DNA of 64,000 nt from Leucocoprinus leucothites (GCA_013368445.1 JAACJO010000040.1:92295-156294); one strand, 5' to 3'; counted from the stretch's first letter, positions 22,701 to 35,141 are shown. Numbers and translations: made by a program. Notes: generated by a model not told the origin, from the sequence alone.

Positions 22701-24213
22701 TGACAAGTGGAGAGAAGCCTGCAACACTGAAATTTCGACTCTAATCGCAAATGGGACCTGGGAGCTTGTTGAGCTACCTCCTGGGGCCAAAATCATCGAG
22801 TCTGGCTGGGTTTTCAAGTTGAAACTCAACCCAGACCAGTCTATTGAGCGCTATCGCTCTAGGCTTGTTGCAAAGGGCTATTCCCAGCATCCTGGCTATG
22901 ACTACACCGAGGTTTTTGCCCCTACATTTCGTCCTGCATCCCTGCGCCTTATTATAGCTTTGGCAGCCAAGGAAGGCTTCAAAATGCGATCTGTGGATAT
23001 TTCCTCTGCATTCACCTATGGAGAGCTGGATGAGGACATCTACATGAGGCAGCCTGAAGGATATCACCAGGGAGGCCCAAATGTCGTTTGCAAGCTGCAC
23101 AAATCGCTCTATGGCCTCAAACAGTCAGCCAGGCAGTGGAACAAGAAGCTACACACTGTGCTTGATTCCCTGGGCTTTAAACGACTCCAGAGCAACAGTT
23201 CCATCTACATCTACTCCAAGGGTGAAGTCAAGGTCATAGTGCCTGTTTTCATTGATGATATCACCCTTGTTTCGAAGAATGATGCTGCTATGGATGCCAC
23301 AGTGCTGGAGCTGCAGAAACACTTCAAATTACGCAATTTGGGAGCCACTACCTTCCTCCTCTCTGTCCAGGTCAAGCAGGATCTTGAAGCCCACACTATT
23401 TCGCTTTCCCAGTCCCACTATGTCCAGGAGCTCCTGAACAGATTCAACATGTCTGACTGCAATTCTGTGAAGCCTCCGCTCTCTCCTGGCACAGAACTCT
23501 CCACACTTGTTCCCACTCCTTCCCAGCAAGAGGAAATGCGAACCATTCCCTACCTCTCTGCTGTAGGCTCCCTGCAGTATCTAGCCACCATGACTCACCC
23601 AGATATTGCTTATGCAGTCTCCTACCTTGGGAGATTCAACCACAACCCTCATCCTGAGCACTGGGCTGCTGTGAAGCATCTCCTGCGCTATCTGAAGGGC
23701 ACAAGCGATTACAAGCTTGTTTACAAGGGCTGTGAAGCTGAGGAGCTCTTTCTGACCTACACAGATGCTTCCCATGGTGGTTGTAAGCAAACCGGTCGCT
23801 CTACAGGTGGATATGTGACTCTAGTGTGTGGTGGAGCTGTGGGATGGTCCTCCAAGCATCAGCCCTTTGTTACTCTCTCTTCTACAGAGGCTGAGTATGT
23901 GGCTGCAGTTGAGGCTGGCAAGGAGATCATGTGGATGAGGAACATCCTGACAGAGTTTGGCTATTCCCCTTCCTATGCTTCCACTCTCCTGATTGACAAC
24001 AAGTCTGGGATTGATGTTTCCAAGAATCCTGAGCATCATGGTCACATGAAGCACCTGGATCTGCGGTTCTACTGGCTCCGGGATGCTGTACAGTCCGCTT
24101 TCATTGCTCCAGAGTACATCCCCACCAGCCAGAATGTGGCAGACTTGTTTACCAAGGCTGTTCAGCCCAAGATGGTGGAGTTTGCAGTTCCCATGCTAGG
24201 ATTGACTCGCTAG
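19783..24213 (+). pseudogene. Copia gag-pol, full frame with five stops
   Basis: 1477 codons in a single frame, no frameshift, so gag and pol are one fusion as in Ty1/copia elements with a single ORF. Stops: TAA at 20197-20199 (CAA in copy 1), TGA at 20272, 21460, 21901 and near 22021. Domains: UBN2-type gag (residues 1-190), CCHC knuckle (~229), protease WIADTGA (~328), pre-integrase LWHRRFAHH (~466), integrase HSDLHG/DDKGGEY/NGLAERAN (~531, 594, 628), Pro-Ser-rich linker (~760-900), RT (WELVELPP ~990 to catalytic FIDD ~1155), RNase H (TYTDASHGG ~1325, SSTEAEY, LLIDNKSG). It is close to intact and gives the ancestral protein order; it is not translatable as it stands without readthrough. Confidence 0.94.
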
Positions 24214-24264
24214 AGGGTGTAGGTGTCAATTTTGGTGTTTCCGACGACTTGTGGACTTGTCAGA

Positions 24265-24275
24265 TCAAGGGGGTG
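24265..24275 (+). promoter_or_regulatory. Polypurine tract of copia copy 2
   Basis: A purine-rich stretch ending AAGGGGGTG directly before the TGTCAG start of the 3' LTR, the expected site for plus-strand priming. It fits copia architecture in position and composition. Confidence 0.65.
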
Positions 24276-24577
24276 TGTCAGATGTGCTCTGGACAGTCTA
24301 CAAGTATTTGTGATTGATTTGTTGATGTGTGAAGTTAGAGTTGATGCAGAGGTTGCTTAGTCAGTTGTAGATCACCTGACTGGATGTTCAACTCTCCTGT
24401 GGACGCTTTCTTGACTCTCAGTCATTTACAGTTGTCCACAGGTGAGTACAAGTCTCTATCTTGTTAATACAGTCATTTACAGTTGTCCACAGATTCCTGT
24501 GTGAGTTGTGAGCTCCCTGGGCGATTTCTCTGGTTTCTAGGACCTCCCACACGTCCCCTGTGCGTCACCTTCTAACA
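24276..24577 (+). repeat. 3' LTR of copia copy 2 (302 bp, with 51 nt intron-like block)
   Basis: Starts TGTCAG and ends CTAACA. Differs from the two 251 bp LTRs by an extra 51 nt at 24442-24492 that begins GTGAGT right after CACAG and ends CACAG. A 23 bp sequence occurs both before and at the end of the block (24419-24441 and 24470-24492). The related solo LTR at 49875-50141 keeps the equivalent block starting GTAAGT. Confidence 0.92.
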
Positions 24578-24855
24578 CTCTCACCAACCACAAGGTCTGC
24601 CACCAGATGCAGTGATATCGGTATACGTTTCATTCCTTGTATTTTGTTACATGCCTAGCCCCCTTCTGCTGTCGTTTCACATATTGTCTCAGACAGGACT
24701 ATTATATATTCCTGGTTGTTTACTCCTGTGTAGTTGGTAGTGGTATTGGTTCCCTGTAGTAGATAGTCAGGCATGGACTGCTATCACACACTGCATTATA
24801 AATTTGGACCCCTTTGGGGTCTACTGATTAAAAAATAAAAATAAAAAATAAAAAA
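24578..24855 (+). mobile_element. LINE-B 3' fragment
   Basis: The LINE-B 3' UTR, from the CACCAACCACAAGG segment through ATTATATATTCCTGG, the shared TGCTATCACAC hairpin region, TATAAATTTGGACCCC, and an A-rich tail interrupted by T residues (about 24829-24855). No coding sequence. It adjoins the copia 3' LTR on the left, suggesting copia inserted into a LINE-B here. Confidence 0.82.
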
Positions 24856-25807
24856 TGAGCATTTGTGATCATCAGCTGTGTGTGACTTGGCGCAGTTGAC
24901 ACACTTGATGTGGGGACAGGGATCCCCAGTTGCAGTGGGTGGAATAGAGGGATTGGCCTTCAGACTCCCCTAACAACAGCTCGAGTGGGAGCAGTGGTTC
25001 TCAGTATGATGAGGACCACTGCAAGCAGTGCATCACAATGCATGGGTGTGGCACAATGGGGTAGAATGTCCCCAGTGCCAGCAATGCTGATACTAGACTG
25101 CCTGGATGAGTGTGCATGGCCCAGATCATGGACTGCATGCCCTCAAAGTGGAGGTACTTGCCCAGGAGCTTCTTGGTGCTTGCTCCTAATTGAGAGTCCC
25201 AGAGGTCAAACCAGATAGTAGCAGTGTCAGCTCTGGAGGAGTTGTACATGATGCACATGGAGGAAACATCTGTGAAAATGTCCTTGAAGGCAGACAATCA
25301 CATGCAGTCAGTCACATGATTCAGTGTGATGTGGACACCATTCACAAAGTAAGGGACATCAAGAACCTTGAGGTAGGATCTCAACCTGGGGCAGTGTGTC
25401 TTGATCATAAAGGGGGTAGTAAAGATGGAGGGGATGGAGGCCTCAATGACATTGCAGTCAGCATCAGAGGGGATGGAAGAGGTGTGCAGTGCAATCGTGC
25501 ATACACCTTGGTAATATTCTCCACACACAAGATCGACTTGGCATGGGAGAGGGAATCATTGAGAAGGTGCATGGCCTTGTGGTGGAGATAGATGACTTTA
25601 TCGGCACTGCCAGTGAAGTTGAGGAAGAGTTGGTGGTGGGTGGGGCCTACAGTTATCATGTGTGGCTTCTAGGCAGCAGTAGCAGCAGCTTGGGTGGCCT
25701 GGTACATTGCAGCAACACAGTCAGGCTTGAAGGTGGGGTGGAACTATGCCAGCTTGATCAGTGATATAGCTGTGGTGGGAGCACAGGCCACCTTAGCAAA
25801 GGACTTC
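24856..25807 (-). pseudogene. LINE-C ORF1-like (gag) fragment
   Basis: On the minus strand it reads a decayed relative of the LINE-B gag: VGPTHHQLFLNFTGSADKVI, LRSYLKVLDVPYFVNGVHI, ATIWFDLWDSQLGASTKK, ending in a knuckle of form CVNCAKSHTADDHKC near 24860-24905. Several frameshifts and stops. It resembles but clearly diverges from LINE-B, and may belong to the same subfamily as 62281-63356. It is cut at 25807 by a full-length LINE-B insertion. Confidence 0.7.
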
Positions 25808-28117
25808 TTTTTTTTATTTTTATTTTTTAATCAGTGGACCCCGAAGGGGTCCAAATTTATAATGCAGTGCACAATAGCAGTCCATGCCTGACTATCTACT
25901 AAAGGGAACCAATACCACTACCAACTACACAGGAGTAAACAACCAGGAATATATAATAGTCTTATCCGAGACAATATGTGAAACAATAGCAGAAGGGGGC
26001 TAGGCATGTAACAAAATACAAGGAATGAAACATATACCGATATCACTGCATCTGGTGGCAGGCCTTGTGGTTGGTGAGAGCCCATCCAGCAACTGGCAAT
26101 AGATGGAGGACAATGCATTGACACTAGGGAGCTCTCCCTAGGCCTGGGGCCAACCAGCAGAACCAGAATGACTTTGCAGCTAATCCCAATCAAACTGGTG
26201 GTGCCAGAATGTGCACTTGCAGTCAGTAGTGGCATGTTCCTTGCCACAATTGACGCACTTGATATGGGGACAGGGTTCCCCAGCAGGTGTGGGCTGAATG
26301 GGGGGGTTAGCCTTTGGTGACCCCTTACAGCAGGAGGAGGTGGTGCAGTGATTCTCAGACTGATGTGGCCCACCGCATTGTGAGCACCTGAGCATGCAGT
26401 TGCAACAGATAGTGGTAGTGTGGCCCCATTGCCAGCATTGTTGACACTGGGGATCCCAGGGTGAGCATACATAGCCTTGATCATAGACTGTATGCCATCA
26501 AAGTTGAGGTATTTGCCAACCAGGCACTTGGTGTTAGTGCCAGACTGAGAATCCCAAAGGTCAACCCAAATGGTGGTGGTGTCGGCTTTGGCGGAGTTGC
26601 ACATGATGTGCACAGAGGATAGGTTAGTGAACATCTTCCTGAAGGGAGACAGATGCATACAGTTGGTGATGTGTTGTGGAGTAGTGTGGATGCCACTTAT
26701 GTAGTAAGGGACATCCAGGATCTTGAGGTAAGACCTGGACCTGGGGTGTTTGGTTTTCAGCTTGAACAGGGCAGTGAAGGCTGAAGAGAGGGAGGATTCA
26801 ATCACTAATGCATCAGCATTAGTGGCGATGGAATTGGTGTACAACGAGATGGTGTCATACACCTGAGTGATGTTCTCAACATGAAGTGAACTCTTCACAT
26901 GAGTGAGGGAGTCATTGAGGAGGTGCATGGCCTTGTGGTGTAGATAAGTGATATCACCGGCACTACCAGTGAAATCGAGGAAGAGTTGGCGTCAGGTAGG
27001 GCCCAACATAGTCATGTGGGGCTTCTTCACAGAAGGCACATCAGCAGGGGCAGCCTGATGCATTGTGGTGATGCGATCAGGCTTGAGGGTGGGGTGGGAC
27101 TGGGCTAGCTTGATAAGTGCTGCCATAGACACTGGAGTATGGGCAACCTCAGCAAATAACTTCTTAGCCGCTGAGGGTGGGATGGGCACTTGCCAGGCTT
27201 GGCCATCAGACCTAACCTTAGGCAGGGGGGGTGCTTGAATGGGCACTTTGCCACTAGCGTGGGCCTTCACAGGTGCCGGCTTGGGCAGTAGGGAGGGATG
27301 GGCCAGGGCGGGCCAACGATCTGGGGGTGGTAAAGTGGGTACCTTGGGGGAACCCATGTCAATGTCACGTGGACCTGCTGAGTCAGTGGATCCATGGGTC
27401 ACCTCAAGAGCAACATGCATTGCTTTAGGGGAGGCCTCGGCTGAGAACCTATGACCGAAGTCCCCCAGAAAATCTGCAAATGTCTCCCAGCCCTTGGCAT
27501 TGAGAGAGTTTGAGGTAATCAGTGTGCTGCTCATCTTCAGCTCACTGGCTACAGCATGCAAGGCCTTGGCTAAACAAGTAACCATGGACTGCACATCTTG
27601 TTCTGCGATTTCAGTGGGATCTTTGATGGTATCCAACTACTTGAGGAAGGATAGGAGGTTATTGAGGGCACACTTAGGGGTGAGCTCCTTCTTTCCCTTG
27701 GAGGAGGTCACTGATTCGGGCACGGTAGGGGGAGCATCAACAGGGTAGAAGGTGGTTCCACCGCCTGTGAAGGGTTTGAGTGGCAACAGAACATCAGCCA
27801 CTGGGGGAGCAACTGACGGTGATGGAATGTCAGCAGTCAATTGGGAGGGGCCAGGCAACAGAACATCAGCCTGGGGAGAGCCGAAGAACCTATGCACATT
27901 GAGTGGGTTGTCTTAGGGGTCAAGGTGGTCATCTTCAGCCATCTTGGCGATGTTGAGCTTGTCATCAGAGATGGTGGACTTGGATTCAAATGCGGCAAAC
28001 TGGTTGGCAGTAGCTTTAGACTTGCACCTACCCATATTACTATAGATAGACGATGTAAGAATACCTCAAAACAAACACCAACTTTTGATGGTGGTGGTAA
28101 GAGGACAAGGAGGGATG
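25808..28117 (-). mobile_element. LINE-B2, full-length gag-only retroposon (2310 bp)
   Basis: 3' end marked by a T-rich tail (25808-25830) and a 17 nt hairpin, GGACCCC-TTC-GGGGTCC, just inside it. 5' end at 28117 with CATCCCTCCTTGTCCTCTTACCACCACCAT on the minus strand (first 20 bases CATCCCTCCTTGTCCTCTTA), identical to the start of LINE-B3 at 35060. Between them is one gag-like ORF and a ~350 bp 3' UTR; there is no endonuclease, RT or RNase H. Confidence 0.88.
26180..28035 (-). pseudogene. LINE-B2 gag-like ORF1
   Basis: Start ATG at 28035 (MGRCKSKATANQFAAFESKS). A Ser/Pro-rich N-terminal region is followed by KKELTPKCALNNLLSFLK, a region near GWETFADFLGDFGHRFSAEA, the VPIPPSAAKKLFAEVAHTP segment, then MTMLGPT...LFLNFTG, SYLKILDVPYYISGIHTTP and ATTIWVDLWDSQSG, and three knuckles including CSQCGGPHQSENHC and CVNCGKEHATTDCKC. 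The MTMLGPT and YLKILDVPYY segments align with MTMHGPT and FLKIVGVPYW of LINE-A ORF1, showing common descent. A handful of stops (near 27900, 27640, 26990, 26930) and a final TAG at 26180. Presumed RNA-binding capsid-like protein. Confidence 0.82.
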
Positions 28118-28207
28118 GTTGCATGAACTACTATTGTGCACCCATGGACTGCTATCATGCACCATGTTATAAATTCTTTGATTTTTTTTTAAAAAAAAAA
28201 AAAAAAA
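28118..28207 (+). mobile_element. Very short LINE 3' end (90 bp) with T9A17 tail
   Basis: Contains the 3' hairpin CATGG-AC-TGC-TATCAT-GCA-CCATG, then TTATAAATTCTTTGA, nine T (28182-28190) and 17 A (28191-28207). It sits between the 5' end of LINE-B2 and the truncated end of LINE-A3. It is a severely 5'-truncated copy related to LINE-B/C. Confidence 0.65.
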
Positions 28208-31140
28208 GACATGGATGGAGTGCAACTGGCTCAAATGAATAGAGGGGTTGACTGCTAGCTTGGCAGCTGGGAGACAGTCAGTGATGAGAATGATGTGGTC
28301 ACAATGGAGAGAGATGGCCTTAGCAATGCTAATGCAAATAGAATAGAGTTCAGCATCTGTTGAAGATGCCTGGCCACTAGCCTGTTTTGCATGGGACACT
28401 TGTTGTCTGCTGTGATATAAATGTGCCACTAAAACCACCTGAAGGGAACCTACAAGGGGAACAAAAGTGTCAGTAACTACTAATATACAGGTACAATCAA
28501 AAGAAGAGGAAGAAAAAACTGAATTAAGAGACAAGCCATGTTTGTACATTTCATGTTTATCTTTACAATTACAGGGATGGAAATGGATGGAATCAGGAAA
28601 GATGTCCATGAAATGAGATCCAGGCTTGGATTCAGGGGCAAAAGGAGAAAATGAATTGGAGAGATGAGAAAGAGAACTATCTACATCAATAAGAGGGCCT
28701 TTTAGTTTAGCTTTTTTGGCTGGTGTTAGAAGTCGAAGCAATTGGGGATGGGGGGAAGAATTAAGAGAGAAACAATCAGATAAAAGAGAGCATAACAGAT
28801 GATTGAAAGGTAAAGTAGAAACTCAATAGGAAGAACAAATAGCCAATTTACAAAGATGAAGGTGAATGGGAATAAGACCTGCTATACTTTCAGCACCACC
28901 AGACAGAGAGGTGCGAAAGGCACCAGTAATCCAAAGAGCCATGCACCTCTGCATAGAAGAGAGGGACTTGAGAAGGGCTTTGTTGCAAGCACCCTTAAAG
29001 TACCATAGACAGAAGCCATATGTAGCCACAGGGACAACACATGACCTATAGAGAAGTCATTTTTGAAGAGGAAGAAGACCTCAGGTAGAGTTACCTAGCA
29101 TGCCCATGGCTTTCACCATTGACAATGCTTTGGTTGAATAATATCAAACATGCTCTTGGAATGAGAGTTGATGGTTGAAGTAAAAGCTGAGGTATCTCCA
29201 AAAGGGTTTTAGAGAAAGGATGGGGCCACTGATATCAGGTAAGTCAAGTGGAGGATTTGAGTCATTATGTCAGCAAGAGAAGTGGAAAACCTCAGATTTT
29301 TCATGTTCAATGACTAATCTGAGGTCAGTGCATATGGATGTAATGATGGAATAGGCTGCTTTAAGGGAAGAAATGGTGTCAGTATAGTTTTTTGCTTGAG
29401 AAATACAAAGCCCATCATTAACAAAGGATAGGAGGGAAGAGGGGATAGATTGAAGTCAAGCATATTGATCGAACATAAACATGAGAGGTGCGAAGTAGAG
29501 CACTGAAAGGATAGGGGATAAAGCCAAACCCTGCCCTATGCCAACATCTGTGTCATGGGTATCAGACAGAAAAGTATTCCACATAAATTGTGTAGAGCGA
29601 CCTATGAGGTAATGGAAGAAGAAATTTACAAGTTGAGGGGCAAACCCCTGGCATTGTAAGATGTCAGTGAGGATGTTGTGATTTAGAGAGGGAAAGAATT
29701 GTACAATATTGAAAGTACAAACACTGGTAATCATACCTTTGGCCCATCTGGCCCAAATGATGTGAGTGAGGAAGACACCTATGTCCTTAGTAGAGCATTG
29801 AATGACTTCTCCCATTTGATTTGGGTGGAGAGCTCCAGTTGAAACTGCTTTGAATTGCATGCAGCATGTGATCATTTTTTCTATAAGTTTTCCTAAAGTG
29901 TTAAGTAGGACAATGAGTCAAAACACTTTAGGAGTATCATAGGCTGGTTTATTTGGCTTGGGACTGATGATAGAGACTGAGTCTTTGAAATGACTCAGCC
30001 AATGAGAGAGACATACACACACATTAGTAATGAGAATGATATTCTTGAGGCATTTGTTGTGAGTGACTATGGACTTCAAGTGTCTCTAGGATATGTGGTC
30101 AGGGCCAGGTGCTGAAGAGTTAGCACATGACAGTAGTGATTTGGATAGTTTGAGAGCAGAGAAGTCTGCCCAGGAACAGGTAGGAAGAGATTTCATTTCA
30201 TTTAGGATATGAGGGCTTACTGGTCAGCCCAATGCAGAGTTATAGGATGAATGGAGGTGTTCCACAAGTCTGGTAGGTCATTACATGAGCATCCTTGATA
30301 TCAGATCCCCTCAATGGCAGGCAGTTTGTGCTGTTTGACCCACTCTATAAGGTCCCAGGGGTGTTTATTGGAGGAGGTGATTTCATGAATATGTTCATCA
30401 AAGAAAGAGTGCTTGGCAGTATGGGTAGCCATCCTAAACACTCACCAGTCTTTTCAGTCTTTGGTTCTCCTGTAAGTAAGGTCTCAGAACAGTGAGGGGT
30501 CCATCATTCTTTTGACCAGTTAGTGATCCATATGTTCTTAGAGTTTGTGTTCCAGATATTACTCAATATGCAAGAAATGGAATCAGAGATATTGTCCAAA
30601 CAAGAAGTGGAATGAATGTTCAAACAGTCAAGAGCTGCCAGATGCTCTGAGACCTGAGAAATGAAAGCAGTCTCTTTATTGCTATCTTTGGGCAACACAT
30701 ACTTTTTGTAGTTAATATAATCCGGGTAGATTGGAAGATCAATGAGTAAGGGTGCATGATCCAATGGAAGTCTTGAATCCACATCAATAACATGGGAGGT
30801 AGAATCATTAGTACAGAAAATGAGGTCGATAACTGAATTGTCATGTCCTTCAATAGAAGAAAAATGGGTGAGAGAAATAATAGTTGGTGTGGACCTTGTG
30901 AGATTAAAACTATCCACTATCTCCATCAGAGTTACAGTGGAACAAGGGAGATGAGAAACAAGAGGATCCCACTCTAGAGAGCAACAGTTGAAGTTGTCTC
31001 CCATGTATACAACATTTGGGATATCAATAAAGTTTGTTGAAAGAAAAGTGATCGCCAATGACAACAAGTCAGAATATATGGTAAGGAAATGAATATAGTT
31101 ACCATAATTGAAAAGTCTGAGTATTTGGATATCACAGTGA

Positions 31141-33333
31141 TTTTTTTTGATTTTTTTTTTTTAAATTAATGAATTTATATAGTGGTGCTTGATCGCAGTC
31201 TGCTTTCAACTAGGTATTACAAACAAATGGTACACTACAGCAAGCTGGGGTACACGAAGTGGTCAAAGACTGCTTAAGACAGAGACTATACATGATTAGT
31301 CCAGCAATATAGAGAAGACTCAATAGAGAAGATCATGCGTTGTCTCTGTGGCCATATATGGTTTCTGACTCTGGTACTTCAAAGGCGCTTGTAACAAGGT
31401 GCTTCTCAAGTCCCTATCAACTATGCAAAGGCATGCTGCTCTTTAGATCACAGGCGCCTTTTGAACTTCTCCTTCTGGTGGTGCCAAAAGTATAGCCAGA
31501 CTTATCCCTATTCACCTTTATCTTCATAAATTAGCTATTTGTTCATCATATTGAGTCTCTACTTTACCATCTAATCATGCATTATGTTCTCTCTTATCTG
31601 ATTGTTTTTCTCTTAACTCCTCCCCCCATCCCCAATCACTTTGTCTTCTCACTCCAGCCAATAAGGCTAAAATCAAAGGCCCTCTCATTGATGTAGATAG
31701 TTCTCTTTCTCATCTCTCCAATTCTTTTTCCCCTTTCACTCCTGAATCCAAGCCTGGCTCTTGTCTCATGGATATCTTTCCTGATTCTTTTCATTTTCAT
31801 CCCTGTAACCGTTCAGACAAACATGAAATGTACAAACATGTAGCATCTCTTGACTCTATTTTCTCTTCCTCATCTCTTGATCATAATTGTATTTCAGTTG
31901 TCACTGATGCTTCTGTTCCCCTTGTAGGTTCCCTTCAGGTGGTTTCGGTGGCACATTTATATTGTGGTGGACGACAAGTTTCCCATGCAAAACAAGCAAG
32001 TGGCCAGGCATCTTCTACTGACGCTGAACTCTACTCTATTCGCATTGGAATTGCGAAAGCCATCTCCTTCCAATGCAACCACATCATCCTCATCACCGAT
32101 TGTCTTCTAGCAGCCAAGCTGGTGGTCAATCCCTCTATTCATTTGAGCCAGTCTCATTCTATCCAAGTATGCTGACTCTTATTAGACTGGCTCACTGCTA
32201 AGCCATCTCAAACCATCGACTTCTGGGATGTTCCATCAAAGTGGCATTGGAAACCCCATCTCAAAGTCCACAATGACATCACTTCCACCTGCATCCATGC
32301 TCCTCCTCACATGGGTGCCACCCTTGACTTCTTGCACCGAAAAGTCACCAATGACTGCCAGAAATCCTGGGAGTCCACATTTTGGAAGAAAAAGTACTGT
32401 GGCAATGGTTTCCTTCTTTCTAAAAAGAACTGCAAGTTTCTTATCCCCACTTATGTCAAAGGGGGCACCTGGCTTCCCTTAGCCAACGAGTTGCCATCAC
32501 TATGCACATGCATGACTCATGCCATCCTCAATCATGCTCCTATTGGAGCTTATCATGAGAGGTTCTTCCCCCTCAAGCCCAAGTCCTGTCGTTGTGGCCA
32601 TCATCTGGAAACATGACATCATATCCTGTGTTACTGCCCCCTCTATCCCTTCTGCACTCAATGGGTGCAATGCACTTTCCCTCAGTACAAATTCCTTATT
32701 GAGTTCTTGAAAAAGAACCCGGCTGCTTTTGCCTTCACCAATCATGACACGTGTCCACTGCTGCCTCAAGCTCCTGTGCCCGCCAAACCAAATGAAGGTA
32801 AACTATATTCTCTCATCTCATCTCTTTTCTTTTCCTTTGAGTCCGATCTCTGTGTATGACACCTTGTTTAATAGTCTCTATTGAGTCTTCTCTATGTTGC
32901 TGGACTAATCGTGTATAGTCTCTGTCTTAAGCAGTCTTTGACCACTTTGTGTACCCCAGCTTGCTGTAGTGTACCGTCTGTTTGTAATATTTAGTTGAAA
33001 GTGGACTGCAATCGAGCACCACTATATAAATTCATTGATTATTAAATAAAAAAATAAAAAAAAAAACTTGATAGAGACTATAAAACAAGGTGTCATACAC
33101 AGAGATCAGACTCAAAGGAAAAGAGAAGAGATGAAATGAAAGAATATAGTTCACCTTCATTCGGTTTGGCAGTCACAGGAGCTTGAGGTGGTGGTGGATG
33201 TATGTCATGATTGGTAAAGGCAAAAGCAGCCAGGTTCTTTTTCAAGAACTCAATGAGGAACTCATACTGAGGGAAAGTGCATTGCACCCATTGAGTGCAG
33301 AAGGGATAGAGGGGGCAGTAACACAGGATATAG
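31141..33333 (-). mobile_element. Nested LINE-A (minus), itself split
   Basis: Oligo(T) start at 31141, then complement of the LINE-A 3' UTR to about 31329, and after an inner insertion the complement of the end of ORF2 (33078-33333; LYSFISSLLFSFESDLCV). Flanked by a 15 bp target-site duplication: TGGATATCACAGTGA (31126-31140) and TGGATATCATGGTGA (33334-33348), two mismatches, both transitions. A 5'-truncated copy of roughly 450 bp before the second insertion. Confidence 0.9.
31330..33066 (+). mobile_element. LINE-A (plus) nested inside the nested LINE-A
   Basis: 5'-truncated copy starting in ORF2 at the VPVAIYGF region, carrying RNase H (VVTDASVPLVGSLQ, STDAELYSIRIG, ILITDC) and the C-terminal Cys/His region CRCGHHLET, ORF2 end near 32859, 3' UTR, and an A-rich tail ending at 33066. 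Flanked by a 12 bp imperfect duplication, ACTCAATAGAGA (31318-31329) and ACTTGATAGAGA (33066-33077). Several stops; non-functional. Confidence 0.87.
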
Positions 33334-35141
33334 TGGATATCATGGTGATTGACCCAATTTTGTCAAAGGATAGGTCTCATACAAAGGAGTTTCCTGTGAA
33401 CATAAGTCAAAGTACAGGGTTTGGGGTCATTAGACTTAGTAGGGCAAACCATACAAAGCCATTCTGGAGGAATAGGAGCACCTACAACATCATCCCCTTC
33501 AGGGTTAGTCATTGAGGGTGCCTTGCAAATGTGATTCCATGGGGGTTCCTGTAGGAAAATAATGTTGAAGTCCAGCTTCTTGGACTCAAGAATAGTGTCA
33601 ACAAGGGCATAGGGATGCCCAACACTTTGCAAATAAATATGAACAGACAAGATAATGTTGTTCTTACCAGGCATATTTAAACAGCAACTCTGCCACTGGA
33701 GCAATTGGTGTTAGCATGGACAGCACGTGCAGTGCATGACTTGGCAGTTTGTTAGAATGCTAGGTGTGGTTAAACCTGTTTCTCCAAAATGGACATTTAG
33801 TGTCATTTGCATGATGATTACCTTTACAGTTGAGGCATTTGAAATTCTTAAGATGAGGACAAGGAATGCTATCAGGAGTAGCATCACAAGGAGGGTTGGA
33901 TTTGGGGTTGGCCTTGCAATACCAGGCCATGGTACAATGATTTTCTATATGATGAGGGCTACCACAGATTTGACAGTGAGTGCCAAGAGCATGACACACA
34001 TGAGTGGGGTGACCCCACTGCCAACAGTTTCTACATTGCACCACACCAGGGTACATCTAGTAGCACAGATGGTACTGACATGTCAGCTGAAGTTGATTGT
34101 ACAGTTGACTAACATCTTGGCCTTAGTACCGTTTTGTGAGTCCCAGATGTCAAACCACACAATAGCAGTGTTAGACTTGGGGGAAGCTTTCATGATGTGA
34201 GAGCAGGCAGCAAGGATGATGTTTTCAAAGAGGGGGGATTGTCCAAGGGCTTGCTCAACAAAGGCAGGAGAAAGGGGGTTAGATGAATTGGCTACCTAAT
34301 ATGGAATGCCAACAATTTTAAGGAAAGATTTGGATTGAGGGAGATGAGGCTCAATGGGGATTGCATCTCCAAGTTGCCAGGCTTTCTTTAACCAGGACTT
34401 GATGGTATTGAGGTCATTAGGTGTAGTAATGCCTGATGTGGCAATAGAGATGCCATTATATAATTTGCAGACAGACTCCACATGAAGTTTGGATTGAGCA
34501 GTGGTGAGGCCACAATTACAGAATTCAGCCACTTTATTGAAATCTTTGATGCAGTCAGCAATGATATTTCCCTCAAAAGGGATGAGGACTTGGCAATGAG
34601 TAGAACCATGAGTGGTCATCTTGGGTTTAGCACACTGGGCACTTAAAGTCAAAGGTTTGGGTGCTTGAGGTTGGATGCCACTGAAACCTGCCTTGTACAT
34701 GGTGAGTACTTTGTCATACAAGAGTTTGGGGAAGGCAAGTATCATTTCTTGCATCTTAACCCCGTTAATAGAAGAGGAGGAGGAAGAGGAAGCTGTCAGC
34801 TGGACACCCCATCAGGTGGCATCAGTGAATAACACATTCTTCTTGTTGAAGTATTCCATAAGGGGTTTGGTGGATGCCTTATGGTCAGGAGGGAGAATGG
34901 GGGGTGGCATATCAGAGGCACCCTTAGGGTTGGGTTTTGATGGCTGAGCCTGGCTATCAGAAGAAGGGCACCCAACTGAGCACTCAAAATTTCCATTCCC
35001 ATTCCTTGGAGTCACATGATTGGATGGAGGAGGGGGCACCCTAGAGATGCAGATGGGGCCATCCCTCCTTGTCCTCTTACCACCACCATTGAAAGTTGGT
35101 GTTTATTCTGAGGTATCCTTATATTGTCTATCTACAGTAAT

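Larger units (their letters stand above)
19589..24577 (+). mobile_element. Ty1/copia retrotransposon copy 2
   Basis: Plus-strand leader from 19589, complete gag-pol reading frame 19783-24213, polypurine tract, and 3' LTR 24276-24577. The 5' LTR is present but inverted (19338-19588). The sequence right of the 3' LTR is LINE-B 3' region (CTCTCACCAACC...). It is the reference copy for copia in this window. Confidence 0.93.
28208..33674 (-). pseudogene. LINE-A3 ORF2, decayed
   Basis: Starts at the ATG at 33674 (MPGKNNIILSVHIY), two bases after the ORF1 stop. Endonuclease (LQEPPWNHI, MGDNFN in place of GGDFN, EGHDNSVIDLIF), RT (FNIVQFFPSLNH, GIGQGLALSPIL; the FVDD site region near 29420 reads FVNDGL) and part of RNase H are recognisable between many stops. 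Interrupted at 31141-33333 by a nested LINE-A. The C-terminus beyond 28208 is missing. Confidence 0.85.

Noticed and set aside
31141..33333. Twin-priming inversion
   Set aside because: The inner plus-strand part has its own poly(A) and its own 12 bp duplication, so it is a separate insertion and not a 5' inversion of the outer copy.
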